From Clostridia bacterium (GTDB lineage: Bacteria > Bacillota > Clostridia > Oscillospirales > Acutalibacteraceae): a stretch of 64,000 bases of DNA. The notes beneath the pieces are model-generated. The model was not told where the DNA came from, searched no databases, and saw nothing but the letters and a program-made list of their open reading frames with translations. Shown here one piece after another: positions 8,497 to 19,904 of this stretch; position 1 is the first letter of the stretch, and the number at the start of each line of letters is the position of its first letter. Both the position numbers and the translations under genes were made by a program. Location of the stretch: NCBI GenBank assembly GCA_017465465.1, contig JAFTWE010000018.1:124001-188000 (forward strand), written 5' to 3'.

Positions 8497-8566
8497 CAGG
8501 CATATTTAAACATCCGTGTTAAAAATATACCTATTATATTTTATTCCGGAAAGTCGGCAGGGTTAA

Positions 8567-9019
8567 TTATTTGAAATAAAATTCACCTTTGGCGGTGTTG
8601 AGCTTTTTCAGGTTACCTTGAAAATCCAGTTCTGCGGTAAAATCTTCACTTTTGAACAGATAACCGTCAGCTACTTTGCTGAATTCTTTTGCATCTTTGA
8701 GCAAATTCACAGCCTTATAAAGCTCTGAAAAAACATTATCAGCTCCCGTAACGGTAGTTTCATCAAAGGTTGTTTTTGTTGAATTATCTAAAACTGTGAA
8801 AATTACTCCTTTTACTGTTTCAGGAGAAGTGAGGCTGAATATAAATTCTCCTGAGTCAGATATTTTCATATCACCTGAATATATTGTATCCCCTGATTTT
8901 AAAGAAAAAGCAGTGTTTAATGAACCGACATTCAATGAAACACTGCTTTTTATAATTCCGTTATTACAAGAACATAGGATAAAGGTTAAAAATAGAAATA
9001 CTGTAATTACTCTTTTCAA
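8567..9019 (-). CDS. Small lipoprotein of unknown function
   Basis: A 150-residue protein with a lipoprotein signal: basic MKR start, hydrophobic stretch, lipobox LCSC with C18 as the predicted lipidated residue. The mature part is rich in Ser/Thr/Lys and beta-prone, with no motif I recognise. The TTG at 9019 is chosen because it gives a canonical signal peptide and lies one base after the nnr stop, with AGG 9 bases upstream; a TTG at 9040 would overlap nnr and add seven residues. In Bacillus a lipoprotein gene (ydcC) also lies between the acpS/nnr region and alr-mazEF, but homology to YdcC is not evident. Confidence 0.65.
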   Translation of the reverse strand: MKRVITVFLFLTFILCSCNNGIIKSSVSLNVGSLNTAFSLKSGDTIYSGDMKISDSGEFIFSLTSPETVKGVIFTVLDNSTKTTFDETTVTGADNVFSELYKAVNLLKDAKEFSKVADGYLFKSEDFTAELDFQGNLKKLNTAKGEFYFK

Positions 9020-9020
9020 A

Positions 9021-10568
9021 TCAATCAGCCTTGTTTTCAAATTTTGAAAACAGCTTTGGCAAGTAATCGACTATCATCGACGGTGTCAGTCCGGTTAAAG
9101 AATACTCATCCGCAAGAATATCACCGCATAGGCCGTGAATATATGCTGCACAAACGGCACTTTCTAAAGGCTTTACTCCTTGAGCAAGCAAAGAGCCGAT
9201 GATACCTGAAAGGACATCACCGCTTCCTCCTTTAGCCATTCCCTGATTGCCGGTTGGGTTGATATATACCTCATCACCTGCGGAAATTACGGTGTTAACT
9301 CCCTTTAATAGAACAACTGCACCTGTTAATTCTGAAAGCTCTTTGCAAGAAGAAATTCTGTTTTGCTGTATTTCTGCAATGCTCTTTTTCAGGAGTTTTG
9401 CCATTTCACCCGGATGAGGAGTTAAAACCACAGGAGCTTCAACTGTTTTCAATATATTTATATTCTCGCTTAAAATATTTAGACCGTCGGCATCAATAAG
9501 TACAGGACATTTTGCATTTTTCAAGACATATTCAAGCACTTGTCCGGTTCCGTCAGTTACACCCAAACCGCAACCGATTACAACAGCAGTTGAAGTCAGA
9601 AGCTTTTCACCAATTTCAGATATTGCTTCCGATGATAAAAATCCGTTTTCATCATCAGGCAACGGAAGCATAAGAGGCTCGGTAAGTTTTGACGCTATAG
9701 CACAATATGCCTTTTGAGGGAAAGCACAGGTCAAAAGCCCAACTCCGCTTTTAACAGCCGCGTTAGCGCAAAGAACAGCCGCTCCCTGCATTCGCATACT
9801 GCCGCAAACAGACAGCAATTTGCCGTAAGTGCCCTTATTGGAATCAAGCTTTCTTACTGGAAGATTTGACTTAATAAAATTAGTGTCAGCACTGTAAAAT
9901 TCGCACTCTACGGAATTATAGCAATCTTCTGAAAAACCGATATCAAGCACTCTTACTTCTCCACAGTAATCTGCAGTTGGTTTAAGGGCGTGAACAGGCT
10001 TTTTGCAGGTAATTGCAAGGGTAAAATCCGCTTTAATAAATTCGCCGTTTACAGCGTTGCTGTCACCTTCAAGTCCGCTTGGAATATCAACGCTGATTTT
10101 AACCGCTTTTTTGTTTTTATTAACTTCTTTAACAATAGTGAGGCTGTCTCCCCTGAGTTCTCCTTTAAAGCCGATACCAAAAAGACAGTCTATTAAAATA
10201 TCGCTTTTATTAATAATTTCCAGCGAATTTGTAATTGCATCAGAAGAGTTGGTTATAATTATATTATCTGTACTGAGTTTTGAATACATCGCTACTGCTT
10301 CTTCTGCTTTTGGCAATCCGCAGGTTAAAAGAACATTAACCTTATACCCTGCTTCACTTAAATGACGGGCAATGACGAAGCCGTCACCGCCGTTTTTACC
10401 GCTTCCGCATAAAACGGTAACGCTTTCGGGGCAAGAATCACCGATAATATTACAAATTTCTTTAAAGCAGGCAACACCGGCATTTTCCATCATAGTGATA
10501 TAAGACATACCTCTTCTGTTGGCAATTTCTTCAATATTTCTCATTTGTTCACAGGAATATACTCTCAT
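9021..10568 (-). CDS. nnr: Bifunctional NAD(P)H-hydrate epimerase / ADP-dependent NAD(P)H-hydrate dehydratase
   Basis: A 515-residue fusion. The N-terminal YjeF-type half has GSGKNGGDGFVIAR (about residue 60) and epimerises damaged NAD(P)HX. The C-terminal ribokinase-like half has VLTPHPGEM and KGGSGDVLSG, the dehydratase nucleotide-binding blocks, and restores NAD(P)H using ADP. The ATG at 10568 follows GAGGTGGC and gives the usual RVYSCEQM start; a longer reading from 10625 lacks a ribosome site. It heads the nnr-lipoprotein-mazF run. Confidence 0.95.
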   Translation of the reverse strand: MRVYSCEQMRNIEEIANRRGMSYITMMENAGVACFKEICNIIGDSCPESVTVLCGSGKNGGDGFVIARHLSEAGYKVNVLLTCGLPKAEEAVAMYSKLSTDNIIITNSSDAITNSLEIINKSDILIDCLFGIGFKGELRGDSLTIVKEVNKNKKAVKISVDIPSGLEGDSNAVNGEFIKADFTLAITCKKPVHALKPTADYCGEVRVLDIGFSEDCYNSVECEFYSADTNFIKSNLPVRKLDSNKGTYGKLLSVCGSMRMQGAAVLCANAAVKSGVGLLTCAFPQKAYCAIASKLTEPLMLPLPDDENGFLSSEAISEIGEKLLTSTAVVIGCGLGVTDGTGQVLEYVLKNAKCPVLIDADGLNILSENINILKTVEAPVVLTPHPGEMAKLLKKSIAEIQQNRISSCKELSELTGAVVLLKGVNTVISAGDEVYINPTGNQGMAKGGSGDVLSGIIGSLLAQGVKPLESAVCAAYIHGLCGDILADEYSLTGLTPSMIVDYLPKLFSKFENKAD

Positions 10569-10657
10569 AAGCCACCTCAAATGATTTATTGAGCTGATTA
10601 TACCATATTTATAAATAAAAACCAACTAACTAATATAAAAAAAGTGCAAAATACCCC

Positions 10658-10686
10658 TTGTTAAATTTCTTAAAATGGTTTATAAT
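10658..10686 (+). promoter_or_regulatory. Sigma-A-type promoter for ireB
   Basis: TTGTTA (10658-10663) and a perfect TATAAT (10681-10686) with a 17-bp spacer, 27 bp before the ireB ATG. Confidence 0.75.
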
Positions 10687-10713
10687 AGTACAATGATTAC
10701 GGAGGTGTTTGCA

Positions 10714-10959
10714 ATGACTGATAAAACAATTAAGTTTTCAATTAAAGAGGATCACGAAAACGAGATGCGTACTGCCTTACAGACAGTTTATAATGCATTA
10801 AGTGAAAAGGGTTATAACCCAATCAGCCAGATTGTCGGCTACATTCTCTCTGAAGACCCCACATACATCACAACTTATAACAACGCCCGCAGTGTTATTC
10901 GCAAGATTGACCGTGACGAGTTATTGCAGTCACTTGTAAAAAACTATCTTGACTTATAA
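10714..10959 (+). CDS. ireB: IreB family regulatory phosphoprotein (UPF0297)
   Basis: An 81-residue protein starting [10 protein letters not shown] and containing [18 protein letters not shown] and [13 protein letters not shown], the conserved UPF0297/IreB sequence. In Enterococcus IreB is phosphorylated near its N-terminus by the Ser/Thr kinase IreK and affects cephalosporin resistance; T2 and T5 are available here. The ATG at 10714 follows GGAGGTG. In many Firmicutes ireB is followed by yqgF/ruvX; here another gene takes that place. Confidence 0.95.
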   Translation: MTDKTIKFSIKEDHENEMRTALQTVYNALSEKGYNPISQIVGYILSEDPTYITTYNNARSVIRKIDRDELLQSLVKNYLDL

Positions 10960-10973
10960 TCGGAGGTACTGTT

Positions 10974-11276
10974 ATGGCTAAGAAAAATGAAATAAAGTTT
11001 TTAACATACAAGGGCAAGCCATTAGTCAGAAACGGCAACACAATCTACTACGGCAATATGAATGACCCTTTTGTTATAATGCTTTCTATTACAAGCACTA
11101 AGACATTTAAGGATATGGAAGTTGCTGACAGAGTTGTTGTTCAGATGCTCAACACCGACCCTGACTGCAGACCAAGAGAAAGAATTGTTAAAAAAGCAGA
11201 GAAAAAAGGTCTTTGGAACGCAATGGACATCGGTTCTATCTGGCTTCACAGAGCTTTGGAAAAAGGAAATGCTTAA
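10974..11276 (+). CDS. Conserved small protein of unknown function downstream of ireB
   Basis: A 100-residue basic, soluble protein. It begins MAKKNEIKFLTYKGKPLVR and has a beta-rich N-terminal half (GNTIYYGNMNDPFVIML) and a helical C-terminus ending WLHRALEKG. I do not recognise a characterised domain. It lies 14 bases after ireB with its own CGGAGGT site and shares the same promoter and terminator, so it is very likely co-expressed with ireB. Confidence 0.75.
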   Translation: MAKKNEIKFLTYKGKPLVRNGNTIYYGNMNDPFVIMLSITSTKTFKDMEVADRVVVQMLNTDPDCRPRERIVKKAEKKGLWNAMDIGSIWLHRALEKGNA

Positions 11277-11281
11277 AATTT

Positions 11282-11309
11282 ACAGCCGAGTTTTCTCGGC
11301 TGTTTTTTT
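11282..11309 (+). terminator. Rho-independent terminator of the ireB operon
   Basis: ACAGCCGAG (11282-11290), TTTT loop, CTCGGCTGT (11295-11303), then a T run. Confidence 0.95.
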
Positions 11310-11313
11310 GCGC

Positions 11314-11340
11314 AAAAAAGCCGCTCAAAAGAGCGGCTTT
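11314..11340 (-). terminator. Rho-independent terminator of lacZ
   Basis: On the minus strand AAAGCCGCTC, TTTT loop, GAGCGGCTTT (11340-11317), then TTT. Confidence 0.95.
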
Positions 11341-11342
11341 GA

Positions 11343-14417
<3,075 letters not shown>

Positions 14418-14436
14418 TTAATTTTGTTTCGGAGTA

Positions 14437-15255
14437 TTAAAGCAAATCCTCTGCGAGTTTACCGCCGTAAGCTTCTGCAACATCAGCAAGTCTTTCTTCA
14501 GGAATTGTCTGAAGCATAGGCATACCCATACTGAGCATTCTTACATAAATTTCAGCACTCTTTTCAACAGTGTGCATAAGACCGAAGGCTGAATCAAAAT
14601 CATTACCCATAACAAAAAGTCCGTGATGAGCCCATACAACAGCATCATACTTTTTCATAAGCTCACTTGTTTTAAGTGCAATTTCTGCACCGCCGGGAAT
14701 CATCCATTCAACAACACCAACACCCTTGGGGAAAACAACAGGACATTCGGTCATGCTCTGCCAAAGAACCTTTGAAAAAGCAGAATCTGTAAGAGGAAGA
14801 ACAAATGTCATAGCAATGATATTTGTTGGGTGTGCATGATAGATAACACGGGCAGCACCGTTTGTTTCAGCAACCTTAACACTGTGATTAAGGAAGTGGC
14901 TCGGAAACTCACTTGTGGGACCGCCGCCGTTTACAAGACCCCATACGATTCTGTAGCTGTCACCTGCTTCATTGATTTCAAGGATGCAGATATTTTCTTC
15001 GGGTGCAAGACTCATATTGCGGAAATATTTGCCTGTGCCTGTTGACATAAAATATTCACCTGCAAGATTTTCTGCCTTAACGCCCATATTTACCCAAGGC
15101 TTGTCATAAGTAAACTCAGCCTTGCATTCTTCAACTTCTTCTTTTGTCATACGGTATGTAAGGTTGCCGCCGTTTCTTTCATGCCAGCCCTGATTCCAGC
15201 CGTCATCACAAACGCGAACAAAACCTTTTAATACTTTACTTTCTAAAACTCCCAT
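14437..15255 (-). CDS. rhaD: Rhamnulose-1-phosphate aldolase
   Basis: A 272-residue class II aldolase. HERNGGNLTYR near residue 26 is the phosphate-binding region, and the zinc histidines lie in YHAHPTN and WAHHGLF. It splits L-rhamnulose-1-phosphate into dihydroxyacetone phosphate and L-lactaldehyde. RhaA isomerase and RhaB kinase genes are not in the window. The partial rhamnosidase at the left edge is the only other rhamnose-linked gene. Co-directional with lacZ and downstream of the ABC transporter ATPase, separated from it by a terminator-like hairpin. Confidence 0.92.
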   Translation of the reverse strand: MGVLESKVLKGFVRVCDDGWNQGWHERNGGNLTYRMTKEEVEECKAEFTYDKPWVNMGVKAENLAGEYFMSTGTGKYFRNMSLAPEENICILEINEAGDSYRIVWGLVNGGGPTSEFPSHFLNHSVKVAETNGAARVIYHAHPTNIIAMTFVLPLTDSAFSKVLWQSMTECPVVFPKGVGVVEWMIPGGAEIALKTSELMKKYDAVVWAHHGLFVMGNDFDSAFGLMHTVEKSAEIYVRMLSMGMPMLQTIPEERLADVAEAYGGKLAEDLL

Positions 15256-15285
15256 ATTTTACCTCTCCGTTTAAATTCATTTTAA

Positions 15286-15307
15286 AGGAGCCTGTTTAAA
15301 GGCTCCT
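15286..15307 (-). terminator. Hairpin between the ABC ATPase gene and rhaD
   Basis: On the minus strand AGGAGCCT (15307-15300), six-base loop, AGGCTCCT (15293-15286), followed by TTTAAAA. It would end or reduce transcription from the transporter operon before rhaD-lacZ. Confidence 0.6.
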
Positions 15308-15337
15308 ACAATACAAGTTTATTTTATATCTAACAGG

Positions 15338-16450
15338 CTATAAAGTCAAGATATTTAGCCCTGTATTCCTGTCAAATAGATGAATTTTTTCATTTTTAAC
15401 GGCAAGCTTAATTTCTTCTCCTACATTGATTTTATCTTCGTTATAAACTCGGGAAACAAGCTTTGATGAAAAGTAATCTGCATAAAGATAAGTTTCGCTT
15501 CCCATAGGCTCAGCTACTTCAACCTTTGCGGTAATGCAAGAATCAGGATTATTCTTGAGATAATTTGAATCAATAGTTAAATCCTCGGGTCTGATTCCCA
15601 TAGTAAGCGGCATTTCGCCTAAAGATACAAGCTTTGAATTAAGCTTAGAATTTTCAACAGGAATTACAGTATCAGCAAGAACAAGTTGTGCTTTTCCCTT
15701 TACTGTTTCATTGGTGCAATTAACAAAATTCATAGCCGGTGAGCCTATGAAGCCTGCAACAAATTTATTAACAGGGCTTTTATATAAATTCTGCGGAGTG
15801 TCCACCTGCTGAACAATACCGTCTTTCATAACCACAATTCGGTCCGCCATTGTCATAGCCTCAGTCTGGTCGTGAGTAACATAGACAAATGTGGTTTCAA
15901 GCCTGCGGTGAAGCTTTGTAATTTCGGCTCTCATTGCCGTTCTGAGTTTGGCATCGAGGTTTGAAAGCGGCTCATCGAGCAAAAAAACATCAGGTGAGCG
16001 CACCATTGCTCTGCCAAGAGCAACTCGCTGACGCTGACCGCCTGAAAGAGCCTTTGGCTTGCGCTTTAAAAGGTGTTCAATATCAAGAATTCTTGCCGCT
16101 TCCGTTACCCTGCGCTCAATTTCGTCTTTTGGTACTTTTCTGAGTTCAAGACCAAATGCCATATTCTTATAAACGCTCATGTGAGGATACAGCGCATAGC
16201 TTTGAAACACCATTGCAATGTTTCTGTCCTTAGGGGCAATGTTGTTGACAACTCTCTCCCCTATTTTCAGCTCACCGTCTGTTACATCTTCAAGCCCTGC
16301 AATCATCCTTAGGGTTGTTGATTTACCGCAACCTGACGGACCTACAAGAATTATAAATTCTTTATTTTCAATTTCAAGGTTCAAATCGTTAACCGCTACC
16401 GTTCCGTCTGAATAGACCTTGGATATATTTTTTAATGAAATTCCAGCCAT
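15338..16450 (-). CDS. Sugar ABC transporter ATPase, MsmX/UgpC type
   Basis: A 370-residue ATPase with Walker A GPSGCGKST (about 37-45), signature LSGGQRQR, Walker B VFLLDEP, and the C-terminal TOBE-like regulatory domain (residues about 240-370, with MGIRPEDL) typical of MsmX/MalK/UgpC ATPases for CUT1 sugar importers. It energises the two adjacent permeases; such ATPases often serve several importers. Start ATG 16450 after AAGGGTAA. The gene follows the second permease by four bases. Confidence 0.9.
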   Translation of the reverse strand: MAGISLKNISKVYSDGTVAVNDLNLEIENKEFIILVGPSGCGKSTTLRMIAGLEDVTDGELKIGERVVNNIAPKDRNIAMVFQSYALYPHMSVYKNMAFGLELRKVPKDEIERRVTEAARILDIEHLLKRKPKALSGGQRQRVALGRAMVRSPDVFLLDEPLSNLDAKLRTAMRAEITKLHRRLETTFVYVTHDQTEAMTMADRIVVMKDGIVQQVDTPQNLYKSPVNKFVAGFIGSPAMNFVNCTNETVKGKAQLVLADTVIPVENSKLNSKLVSLGEMPLTMGIRPEDLTIDSNYLKNNPDSCITAKVEVAEPMGSETYLYADYFSSKLVSRVYNEDKINVGEEIKLAVKNEKIHLFDRNTGLNILTL

Positions 16451-16454
16451 AAAA

Positions 16455-17288
16455 TTACCCTTTCACTGCACCGGCAACGACGCCTTTAATAATATATTTT
16501 TGAGAAAAAAGATAGAAAAGAATTATTGGTATAATTGCAAGAACAAGCATCGCCATCATAGCGCCCATATCTATTGAGCCGTAGCCGCCCTTAAGATACT
16601 GAACTGCAATAGGAATCGTTTTATATTCACTGCCGATGAGAAGATACGGCAAAAGATAGTCATTCCAAATCCACATCGCATTTAAAATTGCAACTGTTAT
16701 GCTCGTTGGCTTCAACACAGGAAAAACTACTCTGAAAAAAGTCTGCAAGGGTGAACACCCGTCAATCATTGCAGCTTCTTCAATTTCTGAAGGAATTGAT
16801 TTAATAAAGCCTGAGAACATAAAAATTGAAAGTCCCGAGCCAAATCCGAGATAAATGAACACTAAGCCTAACGGGTTATCTAAAGAGAGCATATTGGCAG
16901 TTTTGGTGAGGGTAAACATTACCATCTGGAAAGGAACAATCATAGAAAACACAAAGGCATAATATAGAGCAGAAGTAAAGCGGCTTTTATGCCTTGTTAT
17001 ATACCACGCCGTCATCGAAGTAAAGATAACAATAGCTCCCACAGAAAGCACAGTTATAAAAAGTGACCAACCAAAAGCTGAAAAAAATCCTATTTTATCT
17101 ATACCCTCAAAATAATTTTCAAGCCCGACAAAAGTATCTGCATCAGGCAACTCGAAAGGTGCGTCACTTATATAAAAGCGGCTTTTAAAAGAGTTATATA
17201 AAACAATGAGAATTGGAGCTACAAATACAACGCAAAATATTATCAGCAATGTATATGAAATTATTGTTGGAAATATGCGTCTTTTCAT
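16455..17288 (-). CDS. Sugar ABC transporter permease, MalG type
   Basis: A 277-residue membrane protein with six predicted segments and the EAA loop (EEAAMIDGCSPLQTFFRVVFP) that docks with the ATPase. C-terminal ending KYIIKGVVAGAVKG is typical of MalG-type CUT1 permeases. The ATG at 17288 shares a base with the stop of the upstream permease (TGATG), so the pair is translationally coupled. Confidence 0.9.
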   Translation of the reverse strand: MKRRIFPTIISYTLLIIFCVVFVAPILIVLYNSFKSRFYISDAPFELPDADTFVGLENYFEGIDKIGFFSAFGWSLFITVLSVGAIVIFTSMTAWYITRHKSRFTSALYYAFVFSMIVPFQMVMFTLTKTANMLSLDNPLGLVFIYLGFGSGLSIFMFSGFIKSIPSEIEEAAMIDGCSPLQTFFRVVFPVLKPTSITVAILNAMWIWNDYLLPYLLIGSEYKTIPIAVQYLKGGYGSIDMGAMMAMLVLAIIPIILFYLFSQKYIIKGVVAGAVKG

Positions 17289-18124
17289 CAATGCTCCACC
17301 TCTCTTTTTCGGGTAAGAATAAGCTGGGTAAAAGAAATAACCGCTACAATCAAAAAGAAAATTACAGCCTTGGCCTGACCTACACCCTCCCAGCCGACTT
17401 TAGAATAGAAGGTATTATAGATATCAAGAGCCAGCATTGCCGTTTGCTGTGACGGTGCACCTGCGGTTAATGCAAGGTTCTGGTCAAAAAGCTTAAAGGA
17501 ATTTGTCAAGGTTAAAAATGTGCAAATTGTTACACTGGGCATTACCAAAGGTAAGGTTACATTCTTGAGAGTCTGCCAACGGTTTGCGCCGTCAACCTTT
17601 GCGGCCTCCTGCAGGTCTGATGGTATATTCTGAAGCCCTGCGATGTAAATTACCATCATATAACCGATTAACTGCCAGTTAAGAAGAATCACAAGCCCCC
17701 AAAAGCCGTAAGCCGGGTCATAAGTTATAGTTACACCGAAAAATTTCAGAACACCGTTTATAATCAACTGCCAGATATAACCGAGAACTATACCGCCGAT
17801 TAAATTCGGCATAAAAAATATAGTTCTGAAAATGTTTGTACCTTTAAGACCTTTTGTAAGCAGGTTTGCCAAAGCAAAAGCTATTATATTGATGCTGATA
17901 ACGGAAACGACGGTGAATTTAACCGTAAACCACAAGGCATTTAAAAAGTCATCATTTGAAAATGCTTTGATATAATTTGATATACCTGTCCACTGTGCAT
18001 CAAGGATTGTTGTAAATTCCGTAAACGACAGGAAAACTCCCAACAAAAAAGGAATTACAAAAGCAATCAGAAACGCCGCCAGAGTTGGCAGAACAAATAT
18101 CGGAAAATACTTTTTTAAGCTCAT
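17288..18124 (-). CDS. Sugar ABC transporter permease, MalF type
   Basis: A 278-residue membrane protein with six predicted segments and an EAA loop (LQEAAKVDGANRWQTLKNVTLP). It forms the import channel with the MalG-type partner. Start ATG 18124 after GGCGGTGAA. The gene follows the binding-protein gene by 21 bases. The transported sugar cannot be read from the permease. Confidence 0.9.
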   Translation of the reverse strand: MSLKKYFPIFVLPTLAAFLIAFVIPFLLGVFLSFTEFTTILDAQWTGISNYIKAFSNDDFLNALWFTVKFTVVSVISINIIAFALANLLTKGLKGTNIFRTIFFMPNLIGGIVLGYIWQLIINGVLKFFGVTITYDPAYGFWGLVILLNWQLIGYMMVIYIAGLQNIPSDLQEAAKVDGANRWQTLKNVTLPLVMPSVTICTFLTLTNSFKLFDQNLALTAGAPSQQTAMLALDIYNTFYSKVGWEGVGQAKAVIFFLIVAVISFTQLILTRKREVEH

Positions 18125-18145
18125 AAATTCACCGCCTGAAATAAT

Positions 18146-19501
18146 TTATGCCCGTTCTTTTTTCCAGGAATTCACAACTGCTTCTCTGACATAATCCCAG
18201 TTCTTTGTGCCCTGAATATATTCTAAAATTGCATCGCTGAATGAGTTTTTAAACTCCTGACTCGGAAATGAATTAAATGTCCATTCTATGGTTTCAACAT
18301 CTCTGCCCATCCAATCAAGCACTTCTCTTGCCAACGGGTCCTCAGGTGTTTCATCGTCATCGAAAGTGTTAAACGGAGTTATAAATTCAAGCTTTTCGGT
18401 AACATATTTTTTGCCTGTTTCGCTTGAAAATAACCATTCAAGAAAGTCGATTGATGCCTGCTGTTTCTCCTTGGAAGCCTTTGAATTGATTGCAAGATAA
18501 TTTTCTGTACCGATGCAGATACCTTGATTTTCTTCACCCTCAATATCCATATAAAGAGGAAGATAGCCGATATTATCTGCATCAACCTTGTTTCCGCCGA
18601 CCTTTGAAATTTCTGCCCACGCCCAGTTACCGTTTTGTACCATTGCTGCCTTTCCTAAAGCGAACTCTGACATTGAATCGTTAACTGATTTACCTGAAAG
18701 CAAGCCTTTTTCACTTACTGAATTGTTGACATACAAATCAAGAAGATTTTTATAATTGCTGTGGTATTTAAACTCTGTTTCCTTAGCGTTGTATGCTGTG
18801 GAATTTGTGCTTACCTCAGAATTCTTTTCTTTCATTTCGTAATAAAAAGGAACGCTTGCAAGGTGAGAATCCCATCTCCATGATTCGCCGCCTGACATTG
18901 ATGTTGAAGCAAAAACGCCGTCGATTCCAAGCTTACTTTTGTTTTTTGTCATATCTTCAACAACAGCTTTAAGCTTTTCAAAGTTATTGATTTCTTCAAC
19001 AGAAGAAACATCTGTTGCTTTTTCGGGCAAATTAAAATATTTGTCCATAATATTGCCGTTGTAGATAATTCCGTAGCCCTCAATTACATAAGGAATACCA
19101 AAAACACCGTCACCGTCTGTAACAGCTAAATCCTTATCAATGAGATATGAATAGAGCTTTGTATCTTTTAAATCAAGGCAGTAATTCTTCCAGCCCTGAT
19201 ATCCTACAGGTCCGTTAATCTGAAAAATTGTGGGAGCTTCACTTTTTGCAATTTCGGATTTAAGTGTTGTTTCATAAGTGTCGCTGGCGGCAGTAACCAC
19301 CTTAACCTTAACGCCTGTTTCTTTTTCATATACACTTGCAATTTCATTATAAACCTCTGAAACCTCAGGCTTAAAATTCAAGAAATAGATTTCATTAGCA
19401 TTTTTATTTGTATCGTTGGTTTGTGAATTACTGTTGCTACCGCAAGAGGCAAACAAAAGCATCATTACGGCACATAGCATAACTGCAATTATTCTTTTCA
19501 T
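18146..19501 (-). CDS. Extracellular sugar-binding lipoprotein (SBP family 1)
   Basis: A 451-residue lipoprotein: basic MKR start, hydrophobic core and lipobox FASC (C20), then a Ser/Asn-rich linker and a periplasmic-binding-protein fold (SBP_bac_1/SBP_bac_8), e.g. GKAAMVQNGNWAWAE and the C-terminal PSQEF. It captures an oligosaccharide outside the cell for the two permeases that follow. The lacZ and rhaD genes downstream suggest a galactoside or rhamnose-containing substrate, an inference only. The start ATG has CGGAGAA upstream. Confidence 0.9.
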   Translation of the reverse strand: MKRIIAVMLCAVMMLLFASCGSNSNSQTNDTNKNANEIYFLNFKPEVSEVYNEIASVYEKETGVKVKVVTAASDTYETTLKSEIAKSEAPTIFQINGPVGYQGWKNYCLDLKDTKLYSYLIDKDLAVTDGDGVFGIPYVIEGYGIIYNGNIMDKYFNLPEKATDVSSVEEINNFEKLKAVVEDMTKNKSKLGIDGVFASTSMSGGESWRWDSHLASVPFYYEMKEKNSEVSTNSTAYNAKETEFKYHSNYKNLLDLYVNNSVSEKGLLSGKSVNDSMSEFALGKAAMVQNGNWAWAEISKVGGNKVDADNIGYLPLYMDIEGEENQGICIGTENYLAINSKASKEKQQASIDFLEWLFSSETGKKYVTEKLEFITPFNTFDDDETPEDPLAREVLDWMGRDVETIEWTFNSFPSQEFKNSFSDAILEYIQGTKNWDYVREAVVNSWKKERA

Positions 19502-19527
19502 AACAATTCTCCGTTTCGGATGTAAAT

Positions 19528-19556
19528 TTGCATTTGCATAATTATTCTGTTATAAT
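19528..19556 (+). promoter_or_regulatory. Extended -10 promoter for the Dabb gene
   Basis: TTGCAT (19528-19533), 17-bp spacer, TG-T-TATAAT (19548-19556). Close to consensus and 35 bp before the ATG. Confidence 0.75.
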
Positions 19557-19590
19557 AAATCAAAATTATACTTTTGAAAGGAAAATATAT

Positions 19591-19878
19591 ATGATTAAAC
19601 ATATTGTTTTTTGGAAAGTCCGTGATGATGAAAACAAACAAAAGAATATGGAAAATATGAGAAAAATTTTAACTGATTTAGTGGGTGTTGTACCCGGTCT
19701 TATCAGCGCAGAGGTTGGATTTAACTACAACCCTAACGGATATGACATTGCTCTTTATTCAGTTCTTGAAAGCAAAGAAGCACTTGACGGATATCAGGTG
19801 CACCCTGCTCACCTTGAGGTTAAAAAGTTTGTTCATTCGGTTATTACAGACAGAGCAGTTGCAGATTATGAGATATAA
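19591..19878 (+). CDS. Dabb (stress-responsive A/B barrel) domain protein
   Basis: A 95-residue single-domain protein. It begins MIKHIVFWKVRD and has GLISAEVGFNYNP and HPAHLEVKKFV, the usual Dabb pattern (a small ferredoxin-like dimeric barrel). The ATG at 19591 follows GAAAGGA. The role is unknown; related proteins are found beside sugar-catabolic genes. It is transcribed alone, divergently from the ABC transporter operon. Confidence 0.85.
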   Translation: MIKHIVFWKVRDDENKQKNMENMRKILTDLVGVVPGLISAEVGFNYNPNGYDIALYSVLESKEALDGYQVHPAHLEVKKFVHSVITDRAVADYEI

Positions 19879-19904
19879 AAAAGAACCGCCTAAGCGGTTC
19901 TTTT
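19879..19904. terminator. Bidirectional terminator
   Basis: AAGAACCGC (19881-19889), CTAA loop, GCGGTTCTT (19894-19902), flanked by A and T runs that serve both strands. It overlaps the last codons of the convergent phosphoesterase gene. Confidence 0.9.
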
